In this document: positions 16,723 to 26,121 of the stretch, one piece after another
Numbering within the stretch: position 1 is the first letter of the stretch
Layout: each line of letters opens with the position of its first letter
NCBI RefSeq assembly: GCF_013522925.1
Contig: NZ_JAAMQU010000004.1
Span: forward strand, 186,001-250,000
From: Pseudomonas japonica
Lineage (GTDB): Bacteria > Pseudomonadota > Gammaproteobacteria > Pseudomonadales > Pseudomonadaceae
Direction: 5' to 3'
Length of the DNA: 64,000 bases
The notes under the pieces: model-generated
What the model saw: only the letters and a program-made list of their open reading frames with translations
Told to the model about the DNA's origin: nothing
The model's database searches: none
Program-made: the position numbers and the translations under genes

Positions 16723-17346
16723 ATGGGCTCGGTACTTATCATCGAAGATCACCCGGTCATTCGGCTGGCGGTGCGGATGGTGCTGGAAAACGAAGGCTAT
16801 ACGGTTGTAGGCGAGGCGGACAACGGCGTGGATGGCATGCGCATGGTCCGCGAATACCAACCGGACCTCACCATCCTGGACATCAGCCTGCCCAGGCTCG
16901 ACGGGCTGGAGGTGCTTGGCCGTTTTCAGGCCATGGGCATGCCCTCCCGAGTGTTGGTACTCACCGCGCAATCGGCGCAACTGTTCGCCATACGCTGCAT
17001 GCAACTGGGCGCCGCGGGTTACGTGTGCAAAGTGGAAGAGCTCACCGAATTGCTCAGCGCCGTGCGAGCGGTGTTCGCAGGCTATAACTATTTCCCCAGC
17101 CAGGCACTGGACTGCATTGACGATCCTCGACGCAACGCGGAACTGCAGATGTTCCAGCACGTGAACGATCGAGAACTGATGGTGTTGCAATTGTTCGCGC
17201 AGGGGCGGACCAACCGGGAAATTGCCGATGGCATGTTCCTAAGTAATAAAACGGTAAGTACGTACAAGAAGCGCTTGATGAACAAGCTGAAGGCGGGATC
17301 GCTGGTGGAGTTGCTGGACATCGCCAAGCGTAATGCAGTGGTGTAA
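16723..17346 (+). CDS. NarL/BvgA-type response regulator
   Basis: 207 residues. The receiver domain (1-120) has the acidic pair E8-D9, phosphoacceptor D53 (LTILDISLP), a Thr at VLVLTAQS and the Lys at YVCKVEELTELL. The C-terminal LuxR-type helix-turn-helix (residues about 145-205) reads VNDRELMVLQLFAQGRTNREIADGMFLSNKTVSTYKKRLMNKL. The whole is most like EvgA/BvgA/RocA-type regulators that pair with hybrid sensor kinases. No kinase is adjacent, so this is an orphan regulator; its signal and targets are unknown. Confidence 0.9.
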   Translation: MGSVLIIEDHPVIRLAVRMVLENEGYTVVGEADNGVDGMRMVREYQPDLTILDISLPRLDGLEVLGRFQAMGMPSRVLVLTAQSAQLFAIRCMQLGAAGYVCKVEELTELLSAVRAVFAGYNYFPSQALDCIDDPRRNAELQMFQHVNDRELMVLQLFAQGRTNREIADGMFLSNKTVSTYKKRLMNKLKAGSLVELLDIAKRNAVV

Positions 17347-17373
17347 GCCCTGCTTCACACAGGCCTGCAGGGT

Positions 17374-17394
17374 CCCGAGCCATTGCGGCTCGGG
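17374..17394. terminator. Convergent hairpin between the response regulator and yggL
   Basis: CCCGAGCC (17374-17381) and GGCTCGGG (17387-17394) form an 8-base perfect stem with a 5-base loop, placed between two convergent genes. No long T run flanks it. It probably ends transcription from one or both sides. Confidence 0.45.
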
Positions 17395-17405
17395 AACAGG
17401 CACTA

Positions 17406-17750
17406 TCAGGCTGCGGGGTTGACCGGCTTTTCCGGGTACCACACGTCCAGCAGCGGGCTGACTTCAACGTTGGTCAGTTCGCTACGGCCCTTGAGCCAGG
17501 CTTCCACGGCGGCGCGCTGTTCTTCGCTGACCGAACCGCGCTTGGCCAGGCATACCAGGCCGAAGTCATCGCCGCCAACATAGTCGACACCGTTGGCCTT
17601 CATCGCGTCCTTCAGGAACGCTTCGAGGAAGGCGTCGATCTCGGCTTCGCTCAGGCTTTCCTTGAACTCCAGGTTCAGTTCGAAGCCCAGTTCCTGGAAT
17701 TCGTCCACGCACAGTTTTTTGCGCAGGCGGCGGGAGCGGTTTGTAGCCAT
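17406..17750 (-). CDS. yggL: YggL family protein (DUF469)
   Basis: 114 residues from the ATG at 17750 (an upstream in-frame ATG at 17765 is less likely). It begins MATNRSRRLRKKLCVDEFQELGFEL, the family signature, then an acidic helical middle (SLSEAEIDAFLEAFLKDAM) and VDYVGGDDFGLVCLAKRGSVSEEQRAAVEAWL. E. coli YggL is a small protein reported to associate with 50S ribosomal subunits. It is cytoplasmic. It is a monocistronic leftward gene, convergent with the response regulator. Confidence 0.88.
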   Translation of the reverse strand: MATNRSRRLRKKLCVDEFQELGFELNLEFKESLSEAEIDAFLEAFLKDAMKANGVDYVGGDDFGLVCLAKRGSVSEEQRAAVEAWLKGRSELTNVEVSPLLDVWYPEKPVNPAA

Positions 17751-17960
17751 CGGGTAAATCCTCATGAGTTTCAAGCGCGGCACTTTACCATTTCAGCGTG
17801 ACAATTACTGTTCACCGTCACCCCATCGGTAGATTTTTCCCACAGGCGGTTCCGGGCGGCACTCAGCTGGCTGGCGCTTCAGGCATAATGCGCATCGTTG
17901 GCGGGAGCCTTCACCTTTTCATGCTCCTTACTTTTCGCCGCCTTGCAGAGCTCTATCTTC

Positions 17961-19412
17961 ATGATCAAAACCTTGCGCCCGTTGTTCGTCGCCGGCTTGC
18001 TGCTTTCAATTGCCGCCCCGCTTCAGGCCGCCCCGGCCAGCCTTACGCCCAAAGTGGAACAAGCGCTCAAAGCAAGCAAACTGAACGATAACGCCCTTTC
18101 CCTTGCACTGGTGCCCCTCAGCGGCCCGGGCTCAACCACGCTGTTCAATGCCGACGTTTCGGTCAACCCCGCGTCCACCATGAAGCTGGTCACCACCTTC
18201 GCCGCGCTGGAGCTGCTGGGCCCTACGTTCCAGTGGAAAACCGAGTTCTATACCGACGGTACGCTCAGTAACGGCGTGCTCCACGGCAACCTCTATGTGA
18301 AAGGCGGAGGTGACCCGAAGCTGAACATGGAAAAGCTATGGCTGCTGATGCGTGACCTGCGGGCCAATGGCGTGCAGCAGGTCACCGGTGATCTGGTGCT
18401 GGACCGCAGCTTCTTCAAACAGCCGCAGCTGCCTGTGTTCAACGACGACGGCAACGACGAAAACGCACCTTTCCTGGTGCGCCCGGACGCGCTGATGATC
18501 AACCTCAAGGCGTTGCGATTCGTGGCACGCAACGATTCAGGGAAGGTCAGCGTAGCGGTGGAGCCGCCTATCGGCACGATTCACCTGGATAACCAGGTGA
18601 AGCCGATTGCGGGCAGCAAGTGTACGGGCGAAGTCCGCTACAACCCGGTGCCGCAGCCTGACGGCATCAGCGTGGTGGTCAGCGGCCAGCTTGCACAGGG
18701 CTGCAGCTCCCAGACCTACCTCTCGCTGCTGGATCACTTCGCGTATTCGGCCGGGGCTATCCGTGCGATCTGGTCCGAGCTGGGCGGCAGCATCAGCGGT
18801 GCCGACCGCGACGGCGTGGTACCGAACAACGCGCGGTTGCTGGCCCGGGCGTTTTCGCCCGACCTGGCCGAGGTCATCCGCGACATCAACAAGTACAGCA
18901 ACAACACCATGGCCCAGCAGCTGTTCCTGACCATCGGCGCGCAATTCCGTACCGATGCGGACCTCGATGATGCCAAGGCCGCGCAGCGCATGATTCGCCA
19001 ATGGCTGGCCAAGAAGGGCATCACCGCGCCGCATCTGGTAATGGAAAACGGCAGCGGCTTGTCCCGTGACGAGCGTGTGAGCGCCCGGGAGATGGCTACC
19101 TTGCTGCAAGCGGCCTGGCGCAGCCCCTATTCGGCTGAGTTCATGAGCTCGATGCCGCTGGTGGGCATGGACGGCACCATGCGCAAGCGCCTCAAGCGCA
19201 CCTCGATGGCGGGGGAAGGCCACATCAAGACCGGCACCCTTAATACCGTGCGGGCCATCGCCGGCTTCAGCCGGGACGTGAACGGCAACACCTGGGCGGT
19301 GGTGGCCATCCTCAACGATCCCAAACCATGGGGCGCGCGATCGGTACTCGACCAGGTACTGCTGGACCTTTACAACCAGCCGCGCACCGCGAGCACCGCT
19401 GCCCTCCCCTGA
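17961..19412 (+). CDS. dacB: D-alanyl-D-alanine carboxypeptidase/endopeptidase PBP4 (peptidase S13)
   Basis: 483 residues from the ATG at 17961, where a signal peptide begins (MIKTLRPLFVAGLLLSIAAPLQA|AP). The three penicillin-binding motifs are visible: S72-T-M-K75, SNN in INKYSNNTMAQQLF, and KTG in GHIKTGTLNTVRAIAG. This is the low-molecular-mass class C enzyme, which cleaves the terminal D-Ala and D-Ala-mDAP cross-links in periplasmic peptidoglycan. Loss of PBP4 activates AmpR-dependent beta-lactamase in pseudomonads, a family fact not tested here. Length and motifs are intact. Confidence 0.95.
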   Translation: MIKTLRPLFVAGLLLSIAAPLQAAPASLTPKVEQALKASKLNDNALSLALVPLSGPGSTTLFNADVSVNPASTMKLVTTFAALELLGPTFQWKTEFYTDGTLSNGVLHGNLYVKGGGDPKLNMEKLWLLMRDLRANGVQQVTGDLVLDRSFFKQPQLPVFNDDGNDENAPFLVRPDALMINLKALRFVARNDSGKVSVAVEPPIGTIHLDNQVKPIAGSKCTGEVRYNPVPQPDGISVVVSGQLAQGCSSQTYLSLLDHFAYSAGAIRAIWSELGGSISGADRDGVVPNNARLLARAFSPDLAEVIRDINKYSNNTMAQQLFLTIGAQFRTDADLDDAKAAQRMIRQWLAKKGITAPHLVMENGSGLSRDERVSAREMATLLQAAWRSPYSAEFMSSMPLVGMDGTMRKRLKRTSMAGEGHIKTGTLNTVRAIAGFSRDVNGNTWAVVAILNDPKPWGARSVLDQVLLDLYNQPRTASTAALP

Positions 19413-19431
19413 CCGCTCCGCTGCAGCAGCC

Positions 19432-21822
19432 TCAGCCTTCCACTACCTGGTCTCGCCCACGTTGCTTGGCCAGGTACACCGCGGCATCGGCGCGGGCCAT
19501 CAGTGCCTCGCCAGTTTCGTTTGGCTGCCAGCCTGCCACGCCGAAGCTGGCGGTCACATGGCCCACGTCTTCCAAGGCGCTGGTACGCAAGGCCTGCCAT
19601 AGCTCGGTAGCTAACAGCCGGGCCTGGGTGGCATCACTGCCAGGGCAGAGCACTACAAATTCTTCGCCGCCCAGGCGGCAGAACACATCATGCCGCCGCA
19701 GCCGTTGGCCGAACGCCTTGCAGAGAGCCTGTAGCACCCGGTCTCCGGCAAGGTGGCCGTACCGGTCATTGATCCGCTTGAAATGGTCGATGTCGAACAT
19801 CACCACCGCAAGGCTCGAATGGGCGCGGCGGGCCCGCTCCAGCTCGGCCCCCAGCCGCTGCTGGAAGTAGCGCCGGTTGTAGATCCCGGTCAACGAGTCG
19901 GTTACCGACAGCGTGCGCAGTTCATGCTCTACGCGCTTGAGGTCGCTGATGTCCGACAGGTAGCCGTGCCACAGGATACTGCCGTCGGGCAACGGCTCGG
20001 GGGTGGCCTCGCCCCGCACCCAACGCTCTCCCCGCTCCGGCAGGCATACGCGGTATTCGGCCTGCCAGCGAGTCAGCTGTTGCGCGGAGGCCTCGATCGA
20101 AGCCCGAACGCCCGCCAGGTCGTCGGGGTGAATCCGCTCGAATACGTAAGAACCGTCTCGAGCCAGGGTCTGCAGGTCGATCTCGTAGATCTCCCACAAT
20201 CCACGGCTGGCGTAATCGAACGAAGACGAGCCATCAGGCCGCAGGCGGAACTGGTAGATACCACCCGGCACTTCCGCGCTCAGCCGCTCCAGCTGGCGAT
20301 CTCGCGCCGCCAACGCATCCAGGGTGCGCAGGCTTTCGGTGATATCGATGCACACCGCGAGGTAGCCGATAGGCTCGGCAGCTTCATCGCGCACTGCGGT
20401 GACCAGCATGTTCACAGTGAGCCGCGAACCGTCCCGGCGCACGAGGGTCCAGTGGTGCGCCTCAGGCGCATGCTGCGCTTCGCCGTCGCCGAGCATGGCC
20501 TGCACGGTGGATACCGGTCGGCCCAGGCGTTCTTGAAGCTGGGCTGCCCGCGCTTTCAATTCGGCATGCACATGCAGGTCGCCCAGCCGCAGCCGACCGA
20601 TCACCTGCGCCTGGCTGTAGCCCAGCATGCGCTCGGCTCCAGCGTTGAAGGTGGTGATCATGCCCACGAGGTCGGTGGCGATGATCGCCACTTCGGTCGC
20701 AGCATCCAGCACATTGCGCAGCTGGCCATGGGTGTGGCGCAAACGCTGCTCACTCAGGCTTAGCTCGGCGGTGCGCTGGCGCACCAACTGCAGGGCGCGC
20801 TGGCGCTGGGTCACCAGGCTGTAGAGCAACCCGCAAAACAACAATGTGAGCAGTGTGCCCAGGACCGCAATCACTACACCAACCAGCGAACGATTTCCGG
20901 CTACAAATAGCCGGCTGGGCTTGAGCTCGATCCGGTAGCTGCGGTCCGCCAGGTGCAGCAGCCGGCTGATGGCTACGGATTCGTCTCCGGCTATGCCCTG
21001 CGAGGTGTACAGCACCTCATGCTGGTCAGGGCTGGAAAGGTCAAGGATGCGCACGAAGAGGTTGTCTTCCCCGGGCGCCGGCAACCCATCACCCAACAGC
21101 TCATGCAGGCTGATGATGGCGCTCACATACCCCCGCAAGCGGCTGTCCCCTTCCCCCATGGAGGGCAGCGGCAGCTGGTACACCGGCGCGACAATGAGCA
21201 CCCCACGGTTATAGGGCGGGTCGATGGCAATCAGGTCCAGTGGCGGGGACACCGCAAGGCCGCGGGCGGCCGAGGCTTTTTCGAGCGTGGTCCGGCGCAC
21301 AGCGTCGGAGGCCAGGTCCAGCCCGTAAGGGGTCGCCCCGGCGCCGACGAAGGCGCTGTAGGCGATGGGAAAGTAGACCGTTGCCGGCGGCGATATCACC
21401 AGCTCCGCATTCCCGCTCACGGCGCGGATAGGGAAGCCCGCCCGGGCTTCGAACTCGCTGCGCTGCACGTCGCTCACCCGAGGCATCCAGGAAAAGGCCC
21501 GGGTACGCGCCAGTAGCGGTGTGGAGAACCCTTCAAAAGCCGCTTCCGTGGGCTGGTCCGACCAGGTGATGAACCGGCGCAGGCTGTCCAGGCGCTGCGC
21601 CTGGTCCAGCAAGCGCTCCTCGATGCGCGCGGTACGTTCGCTGGCCAGCAGTTCGAAGCGTTGGCGCACCTGCTGGCGGGCGAACAGATCTGCAGTGATC
21701 GCCAGCGCTGCTGTCATTCCAAGGCCGAACGCGAGCCCGAGGAGCGTCACGCGCCAGGCAGATGCACTTTCGTCGATGAAGCCGAGGATCTTGGGCCGGT
21801 GGGTGCGGGGGAACATAACCAT
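19432..21822 (-). CDS. Membrane diguanylate cyclase with CHASE-like sensor, PAS domains and GGDEF
   Basis: 796 residues from the ATG at 21822 (a second ATG is 6 bases on; a GTG at 21876 is possible). Order: membrane segment (LLGLAFGLGMTAALAITADLF), a periplasmic CHASE-type domain (about residues 60-300; FSWMPRVSDVQRSEFEARAGF), a second membrane segment (VGVVIAVLGTLLTLLFCGLLYSLV), PAS domain 1 with a PAC segment ending YLAVCIDITE, a PAS_3-type domain (FDYASRGLWEIYEID), and a GGDEF domain (VTDSLTGIYNRRYF, active site GGEEF). The GGEEF signature is consistent with active c-di-GMP synthesis; no EAL domain is present. An I-site RxxD is not obvious. It follows rlmL on the same strand, 117 bases away. 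Confidence 0.9.
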   Translation of the reverse strand: MVMFPRTHRPKILGFIDESASAWRVTLLGLAFGLGMTAALAITADLFARQQVRQRFELLASERTARIEERLLDQAQRLDSLRRFITWSDQPTEAAFEGFSTPLLARTRAFSWMPRVSDVQRSEFEARAGFPIRAVSGNAELVISPPATVYFPIAYSAFVGAGATPYGLDLASDAVRRTTLEKASAARGLAVSPPLDLIAIDPPYNRGVLIVAPVYQLPLPSMGEGDSRLRGYVSAIISLHELLGDGLPAPGEDNLFVRILDLSSPDQHEVLYTSQGIAGDESVAISRLLHLADRSYRIELKPSRLFVAGNRSLVGVVIAVLGTLLTLLFCGLLYSLVTQRQRALQLVRQRTAELSLSEQRLRHTHGQLRNVLDAATEVAIIATDLVGMITTFNAGAERMLGYSQAQVIGRLRLGDLHVHAELKARAAQLQERLGRPVSTVQAMLGDGEAQHAPEAHHWTLVRRDGSRLTVNMLVTAVRDEAAEPIGYLAVCIDITESLRTLDALAARDRQLERLSAEVPGGIYQFRLRPDGSSSFDYASRGLWEIYEIDLQTLARDGSYVFERIHPDDLAGVRASIEASAQQLTRWQAEYRVCLPERGERWVRGEATPEPLPDGSILWHGYLSDISDLKRVEHELRTLSVTDSLTGIYNRRYFQQRLGAELERARRAHSSLAVVMFDIDHFKRINDRYGHLAGDRVLQALCKAFGQRLRRHDVFCRLGGEEFVVLCPGSDATQARLLATELWQALRTSALEDVGHVTASFGVAGWQPNETGEALMARADAAVYLAKQRGRDQVVEG

Positions 21823-21873
21823 TTTACTCTGAAAGCCGGTGGGCCCGATCAAAAGGCCCGAGAGACTTATAGC

Positions 21874-21904
21874 CACTGGCCACTATTTTGCCTAGTAGCC
21901 AGTG
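21874..21904. repeat. 12-base inverted repeat between rlmL and the diguanylate cyclase gene
   Basis: CACTGGCCACTA (21874-21885) and TAGTAGCCAGTG (21893-21904) pair over 12 positions with one G-U/mismatch and a 7-base loop. It lies in the leader of the diguanylate cyclase gene and after the rlmL stop. It may be a terminator without a T run, or an operator; no family is recognised. Confidence 0.5.
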
Positions 21905-21939
21905 CGAGCCGCTGTCGCTATCAGATAGAAGGTGGGCGG

Positions 21940-24144
21940 TTAGCGGGCCTGGATGCGCCACGCGCGGTGGATACGCTCATTGCGAGCGAAGTCGGGATCG
22001 ATGGTGTCACGGCTGATTTCCTCCACGTTGTAACGCGCTGCCACGCTTTCATCCAACACAAAGCGGCGGAAGTTGTTGGAGAAGTACAGCACGCCGCCCT
22101 TGGCCAGCCGCGCCATCGCAAGGTCCAGCAGCCGCACGTGATCACGCTGCACGTCGAACACCCCTTCCATTCGTTTGGAATTGGAGAACGTCGGCGGGTC
22201 GATGAAGATCAGCTCGTACTCCTCGCGGCTTTCCTCCAACCAGGCCATCACATCGCTTTGTACCAGCTGATGCCGCTCGGAAAACCCGTTCAGCGCCAGG
22301 TTCCGGCGTGCCCAGTCCAGGTAGGTACGGGAGAGGTCCACACTGGTGGTAGCCCGTGCGCCACCTTTGGCCGCATGTACGGTAGCCGCGCCGGTGTAGC
22401 AGAACAGATTCAGGAACCGCTTGCCGCTGACTTCCCGTTGAATGCGCAAGCGCATCGGCCGATGGTCGAGGAACAGCCCCGTATCCAGGTAGTCCGTGAG
22501 GTTCACCAGCAGCCGGGCACCGGCCTCGGTGACTTCCATGAACGTGCCTTGCGTAGCCTGCCGTTCATATTGGCGGGTACCGCTCTGGCGTTCACGGCGT
22601 TTGAGCACCACTTTCTGCGGGTCGACATCCAGCGCGACAGGAATCGCCGCCAAGGCATCGAACAGGCGGGTCTGGGCCTTTTGAGGGTCGATGGACTTGG
22701 GCGCGGCATATTCCTGCACATGCACCCAGCCTTGGTAGAGGTCGATGGCGAAGGCGTACTCCGGCATGTCCGCGTCATACACCCGGTAGCATTCCACCTG
22801 CTCGCGGCGCGCCCACTTGCCCAGCTGCTTGAGGTTTTTCTGCAGGCGATTGGCAAACATCTGCGCGCCTTCGCTGAGGCGGGCCGGGGCGGCCACTGGC
22901 GCAGCAGCAGGCACTGGCGCCGTTTCGGCTTCGCTGGCCGGGCCCGTGGCCGCGCGGCGCTCACCGGTCACGAATTGCTGGGGGAGGACGTCGAGCAACA
23001 AAAGCTTGCACGGCAGCGCGCCGTTCCAGAAGGCATATTGCTTATGGCTGCGAATACCCATGCGCTTGCCCAGGTCCGGCGCGGCGGTAAAGATTGCCGC
23101 CTGCCAGTTGAGGCACGCCTGCCGCAAGCGCTCGCCCAGGTGCTGATACAGGTACACCAGGCTGGCCTCGTCGCCCAGGCGCTCGCCATAGGGAGGGTTG
23201 CACACCACCAGGCCTTTCTGGTTCTGGTCTGGCCGGGGTTCGAACGTTGCCAGTTCGCCCTGGTAGATTTTCACCCACTCGCTCAGCCCGGCGCGCTCGA
23301 TGTTGTTTCGGGCCGGCTGAATCAGCCGCGGGTCGGCTTCGTAGCCACGTATCCACGCCGGCTTGCGCGCCAAGCCTTCACGCGCGCGATCACTCGCCTC
23401 GTCATGCACCTTGCGCCATACGGCAGGGACGTGGCCCAGCCAACCACTGAAGCCCCAGCGCTCACGGCGCAGGTTGGGTGCAAGGTCAGCGGCCATCATC
23501 GCGGCTTCCACCAGGAAGGTGCCCACACCGCACATCGGGTCTGCCAATGCCCCGCCTTCAGCGGCGATGCGCGGCCAGCCCGCACGTACCAGAATGGCGG
23601 CGGCCAGGTTTTCCTTGAGTGGCGCCGCGCCCTGCTGCAGGCGATAGCCCCGCTGATGCAGGCTATGCCCGGAAAGGTCCAGCGACAGAATGGCTTCGCC
23701 ACGATCAAGGCGCAGGTGAATGCGCAGGTCCGGGTTGAGTTTGTCGATACCCGGCCGTTGGCCGTCCGGCCCGCGCAGGCTGTCAACGATTGCATCCTTG
23801 ACCTTGAGCGCACCGAAATGGGTGTTGTCGATCCCCGAGCCATGCCCGCTGAATTCAACGGCGAGCGTGCCTGCAGGGTCCAGGTGCTCGGCCCACTCTA
23901 CCTCACGCACGCCGTGGTACAGATCATCGGCATTGCTCATGGAGAACCGCTTGAGCACCAGCAGCACCCGGTTCGCCAGGCGGGACCAGAGGCACAGCCG
24001 GTAGGCGGTTTCCATTGTGGCCTGGCCGCGTACGGCCGCCGTGTGTTCCCGCACTTCGGCCAGCCCCAGTTCGGCAGCTTCAGTGGCAAGCAGGCCTTCC
24101 AGGCCTTTGGGGCAGGTAAGGTACAACTCAAAAACATCGGACAT
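21940..24144 (-). CDS. rlmL: Bifunctional 23S rRNA guanine methyltransferase RlmKL (m2G2445 / m7G2069)
   Basis: 734 residues from the ATG at 24144, where the protein begins MSDVFELYLTCPKGLEGLLA as in relatives. The N-terminal half has the THUMP region and the RlmL methyltransferase motif NPPYGERLG (about residue 310). The C-terminal half (about residues 440-730) is an RlmK/RlmI-type methyltransferase with FLNLFCYTGAATVHAAKGGA (SAM site) and IDPPTFSNSKRM. It methylates two guanines in helix 74 of 23S rRNA. An Ala/Pro-rich linker, EAETAPVPAAAPVAAPA, joins the halves. It is divergent from rmf. Confidence 0.95.
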   Translation of the reverse strand: MSDVFELYLTCPKGLEGLLATEAAELGLAEVREHTAAVRGQATMETAYRLCLWSRLANRVLLVLKRFSMSNADDLYHGVREVEWAEHLDPAGTLAVEFSGHGSGIDNTHFGALKVKDAIVDSLRGPDGQRPGIDKLNPDLRIHLRLDRGEAILSLDLSGHSLHQRGYRLQQGAAPLKENLAAAILVRAGWPRIAAEGGALADPMCGVGTFLVEAAMMAADLAPNLRRERWGFSGWLGHVPAVWRKVHDEASDRAREGLARKPAWIRGYEADPRLIQPARNNIERAGLSEWVKIYQGELATFEPRPDQNQKGLVVCNPPYGERLGDEASLVYLYQHLGERLRQACLNWQAAIFTAAPDLGKRMGIRSHKQYAFWNGALPCKLLLLDVLPQQFVTGERRAATGPASEAETAPVPAAAPVAAPARLSEGAQMFANRLQKNLKQLGKWARREQVECYRVYDADMPEYAFAIDLYQGWVHVQEYAAPKSIDPQKAQTRLFDALAAIPVALDVDPQKVVLKRRERQSGTRQYERQATQGTFMEVTEAGARLLVNLTDYLDTGLFLDHRPMRLRIQREVSGKRFLNLFCYTGAATVHAAKGGARATTSVDLSRTYLDWARRNLALNGFSERHQLVQSDVMAWLEESREEYELIFIDPPTFSNSKRMEGVFDVQRDHVRLLDLAMARLAKGGVLYFSNNFRRFVLDESVAARYNVEEISRDTIDPDFARNERIHRAWRIQAR

Positions 24145-24663
24145 TCGATAACGCCTGTGTATTAGGCCGGGGAACGCATCCCTCGGCTGGTTGATCGAGC
24201 GCTGTTTCAGCCAGCGCCGCTTTGGCACACCCCGTGCCTCCCGCCTCGAACGCCCCTTGCGTAAAAAAGGATTAGACGTTCAGGCAGTTCGAAAACTCCT
24301 TCAGGCACACTGTCAGGCGACCTCTCGTCGCCCGCATTGCACTAGATGAAACATTTATTTCGAAGCTCTGACCGATCACAACACCCAGGCTGAATCGGTT
24401 TAAATCAGGGCCTTACGTCTCTAATCATGATTGTCACCCAGCGTGCGCTTATGGCTGGATGCGCTAAACATGAACATCTTATTACAAATCGTTCATTCCC
24501 TCGGCCGCCAAGGTTGTTTAGAACTGACCCCAGGCCACGCTGCAACGGTGTGGCCTTCCATGGCCTGCCACGCCGGCAGCAGGCCCTTATCACCGGCAGT
24601 CGATTACTGCCCGGCCCAGCAGTGGCCGACGGGACATAAGTCAACAAACGAGGGCTACACCCT
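24145..24663. other. 519-base intergenic region between rlmL and rmf
   Basis: It separates divergent genes and must hold both promoters. The stretch 24340-24480 is AT-richer than its surroundings and the likely promoter zone for rmf, leaving a long leader (24490-24660) that contains C/G-rich potential hairpins. I could not assign a sigma factor or find a small-RNA gene with confidence. No coding potential was accepted; short frames there have no ribosome site. Confidence 0.5.
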
Positions 24664-24879
24664 ATGAGAAGACTCAAGCGTGATCCGTTGGAACGAGCAT
24701 TTCTTCGCGGCTATCAGCACGGCATCAGTGGCAAATCCCGGGAATTGTGTCCCTTCACCCTACCATCGGTTCGCCAGTCATGGATCAACGGCTGGAGAGA
24801 AGGGCGCGGCGACAACTGGGATGGCATGACCGGTACGGCCGGCCTACATAGGCTCAACGAACTTCACGCGGTCGGCTGA
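24664..24879 (+). CDS. rmf: Ribosome modulation factor (ribosome hibernation)
   Basis: 71 residues beginning MRRLKRDPLERAFLRGYQHG, with the family run CPFTLPSVRQSWINGWREGRGDNWDG. RMF dimerises 70S ribosomes into inactive 100S particles in stationary phase. It is small, basic and cytoplasmic. The ribosome site is a GAGGG about 11 bases before the ATG. The C-terminal tail (MTGTAGLHRLNELHAVG) is longer than that of the E. coli protein, as is usual in pseudomonads. It is expected to be under growth-phase control, which the long upstream region would suit. Confidence 0.95.
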   Translation: MRRLKRDPLERAFLRGYQHGISGKSRELCPFTLPSVRQSWINGWREGRGDNWDGMTGTAGLHRLNELHAVG

Positions 24880-24926
24880 CACCCGACAGGCTTTCTCCTC
24901 CATGCCGCCTGATCGGGCGGCGGCAC

Positions 24927-24944
24927 GGGCTACTCAGGTAGCCC
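24927..24944. terminator. Hairpin between convergent rmf and pyrD
   Basis: GGGCTAC (24927-24933), TCAG loop, GTAGCCC (24938-24944): a perfect 7-base stem. Two further G/C hairpins flank it (near 24905-24920 and 24955-24978). No T run is seen, so this looks like a stacked-hairpin region ending both transcripts. Confidence 0.45.
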
Positions 24945-24980
24945 GGCCATTCAACGGGGGCGCCGTAGCGGCCCCCCGCT

Positions 24981-26021
24981 TCAGACCGCCGGGCGCATCA
25001 TGCCGGGCAATGCGGCAATGGCATCCACAGACTCGCGAATCAATGCCGGGCCACGATAAATGAAGCCTGAGTACACCTGCACCAGGCTCGCGCCGGCTTC
25101 GATCTTCTCTGCAGCATGCGCCCCTTCGGTAATGCCCCCCGCGGCGATGATCGGGATAGCCCCCTTGAGCTCCCCCGCCAGCACTCGAACCGTGTGAGTA
25201 CTCTTTTCCCGCACCGGAGCGCCCGAAAGCCCTCCCGCTTCGTCGCCATGGGGGAGGCCTTGCACCCCTTCACGCGACAGCGTGGTATTGGTCGCGATCA
25301 CCGCATCCATGCCGGTCGCGAGTAGCGCGGCGGCCACCTGGGCGGTTTCTTCGTCGGTCATGTCCGGGGCAATCTTGATGGCCAGCGGAACCCGGCGGCC
25401 GCTGGCCAGGGCAAGGGCTTCACGGCGTGTGGCCAGTGCTTCGAGCAGTGCCTTGAGCGAATCGCCGAATTGCAGGCTGCGCAGCCCCGGGGTGTTCGGC
25501 GAGCTGACGTTCACCGTCACGTAGCTGGCGTGCTCGTGTACCTTGTCCAGGCACAAAAGGTAGTCGTCCTGGGCACGCTCCACGGGCGTGTCGAAATTCT
25601 TCCCGATGTTGATCCCCAGCACGCCTTCGTAACGGGCGGCTTTCACCCGCGCGATCAGGTTATCCACACCAAGGTTGTTGAACCCCATGCGGTTGATGAT
25701 GGCGGTGGCCTCGGGCAGGCGGAACAACCGGGGTTTCGGGTTGCCTGGCTGTGGGCGCGGGGTGACCGTGCCGATTTCAACGAAACCGAAGCCCAGTTGT
25801 GCGAAGCCGTCGATGGCCGCGCCGTTCTTGTCCAGGCCCGCCGCGAGGCCGACCGGGTTGGGGAAGTGCAACCCCATTACCGTGGTGGGCAAGCGCGCAG
25901 GCGGCTTGGCCAGCAACCGGTTGAGCCCCAGCCGCCCGCCGGCGCCGATAAGGTCCAGGGAAAGGTCGTGGGAGGTTTCCGCGGACAGTTTGAACAGGAT
26001 CTGGCGGGCCAGGTCGTACAT
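24981..26021 (-). CDS. pyrD: Dihydroorotate dehydrogenase (quinone), class 2
   Basis: 346 residues from the ATG at 26021 ([24 protein letters not shown], the N-terminal membrane-associating helix of class 2 enzymes); an ATG six codons earlier also exists. The FMN-barrel motifs are visible: [40 protein letters not shown], the catalytic serine region [22 protein letters not shown], and IIAAGGI. It oxidises dihydroorotate to orotate, passing electrons to quinone, in pyrimidine synthesis at the inner membrane. The frame stays open antisense through nasS and nasT, but that extension is not coding. It is divergent from nasS. Confidence 0.96.
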   Translation of the reverse strand: MYDLARQILFKLSAETSHDLSLDLIGAGGRLGLNRLLAKPPARLPTTVMGLHFPNPVGLAAGLDKNGAAIDGFAQLGFGFVEIGTVTPRPQPGNPKPRLFRLPEATAIINRMGFNNLGVDNLIARVKAARYEGVLGINIGKNFDTPVERAQDDYLLCLDKVHEHASYVTVNVSSPNTPGLRSLQFGDSLKALLEALATRREALALASGRRVPLAIKIAPDMTDEETAQVAAALLATGMDAVIATNTTLSREGVQGLPHGDEAGGLSGAPVREKSTHTVRVLAGELKGAIPIIAAGGITEGAHAAEKIEAGASLVQVYSGFIYRGPALIRESVDAIAALPGMMRPAV

Positions 26022-26090
26022 GGTCGGCTTGCTCGGCATGGGTCGAAAAACAGCCGGCAGTATATAGGCCTTGGCCGGTTTTGTCGGCAC

Positions 26091-26106
26091 TGGCATAGCG
26101 ATTGCT
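26091..26106 (+). promoter_or_regulatory. Sigma-54 (RpoN) promoter of the nasST-nasA unit
   Basis: TGGCATAGCGATTGCT matches the -24/-12 consensus TGGCA(C/T)-N5-TTGC(A/T) at every key position, with GG (26092-26093) and GC (26104-26105) exactly 10 bases apart. Transcription should start near 26117, giving a leader of about 110 bases before nasS. That agrees with nitrogen (NtrC) control of nitrate assimilation. I did not find a clear NtrC half-site pair upstream. Confidence 0.8.
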
Positions 26107-26121
26107 GCGTTCCCTGCGCAT

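Noticed and set aside
21661..24165. An 834-codon rightward frame
   Set aside because: It is antisense to rlmL and to the start of the diguanylate cyclase gene and has no recognisable domain.
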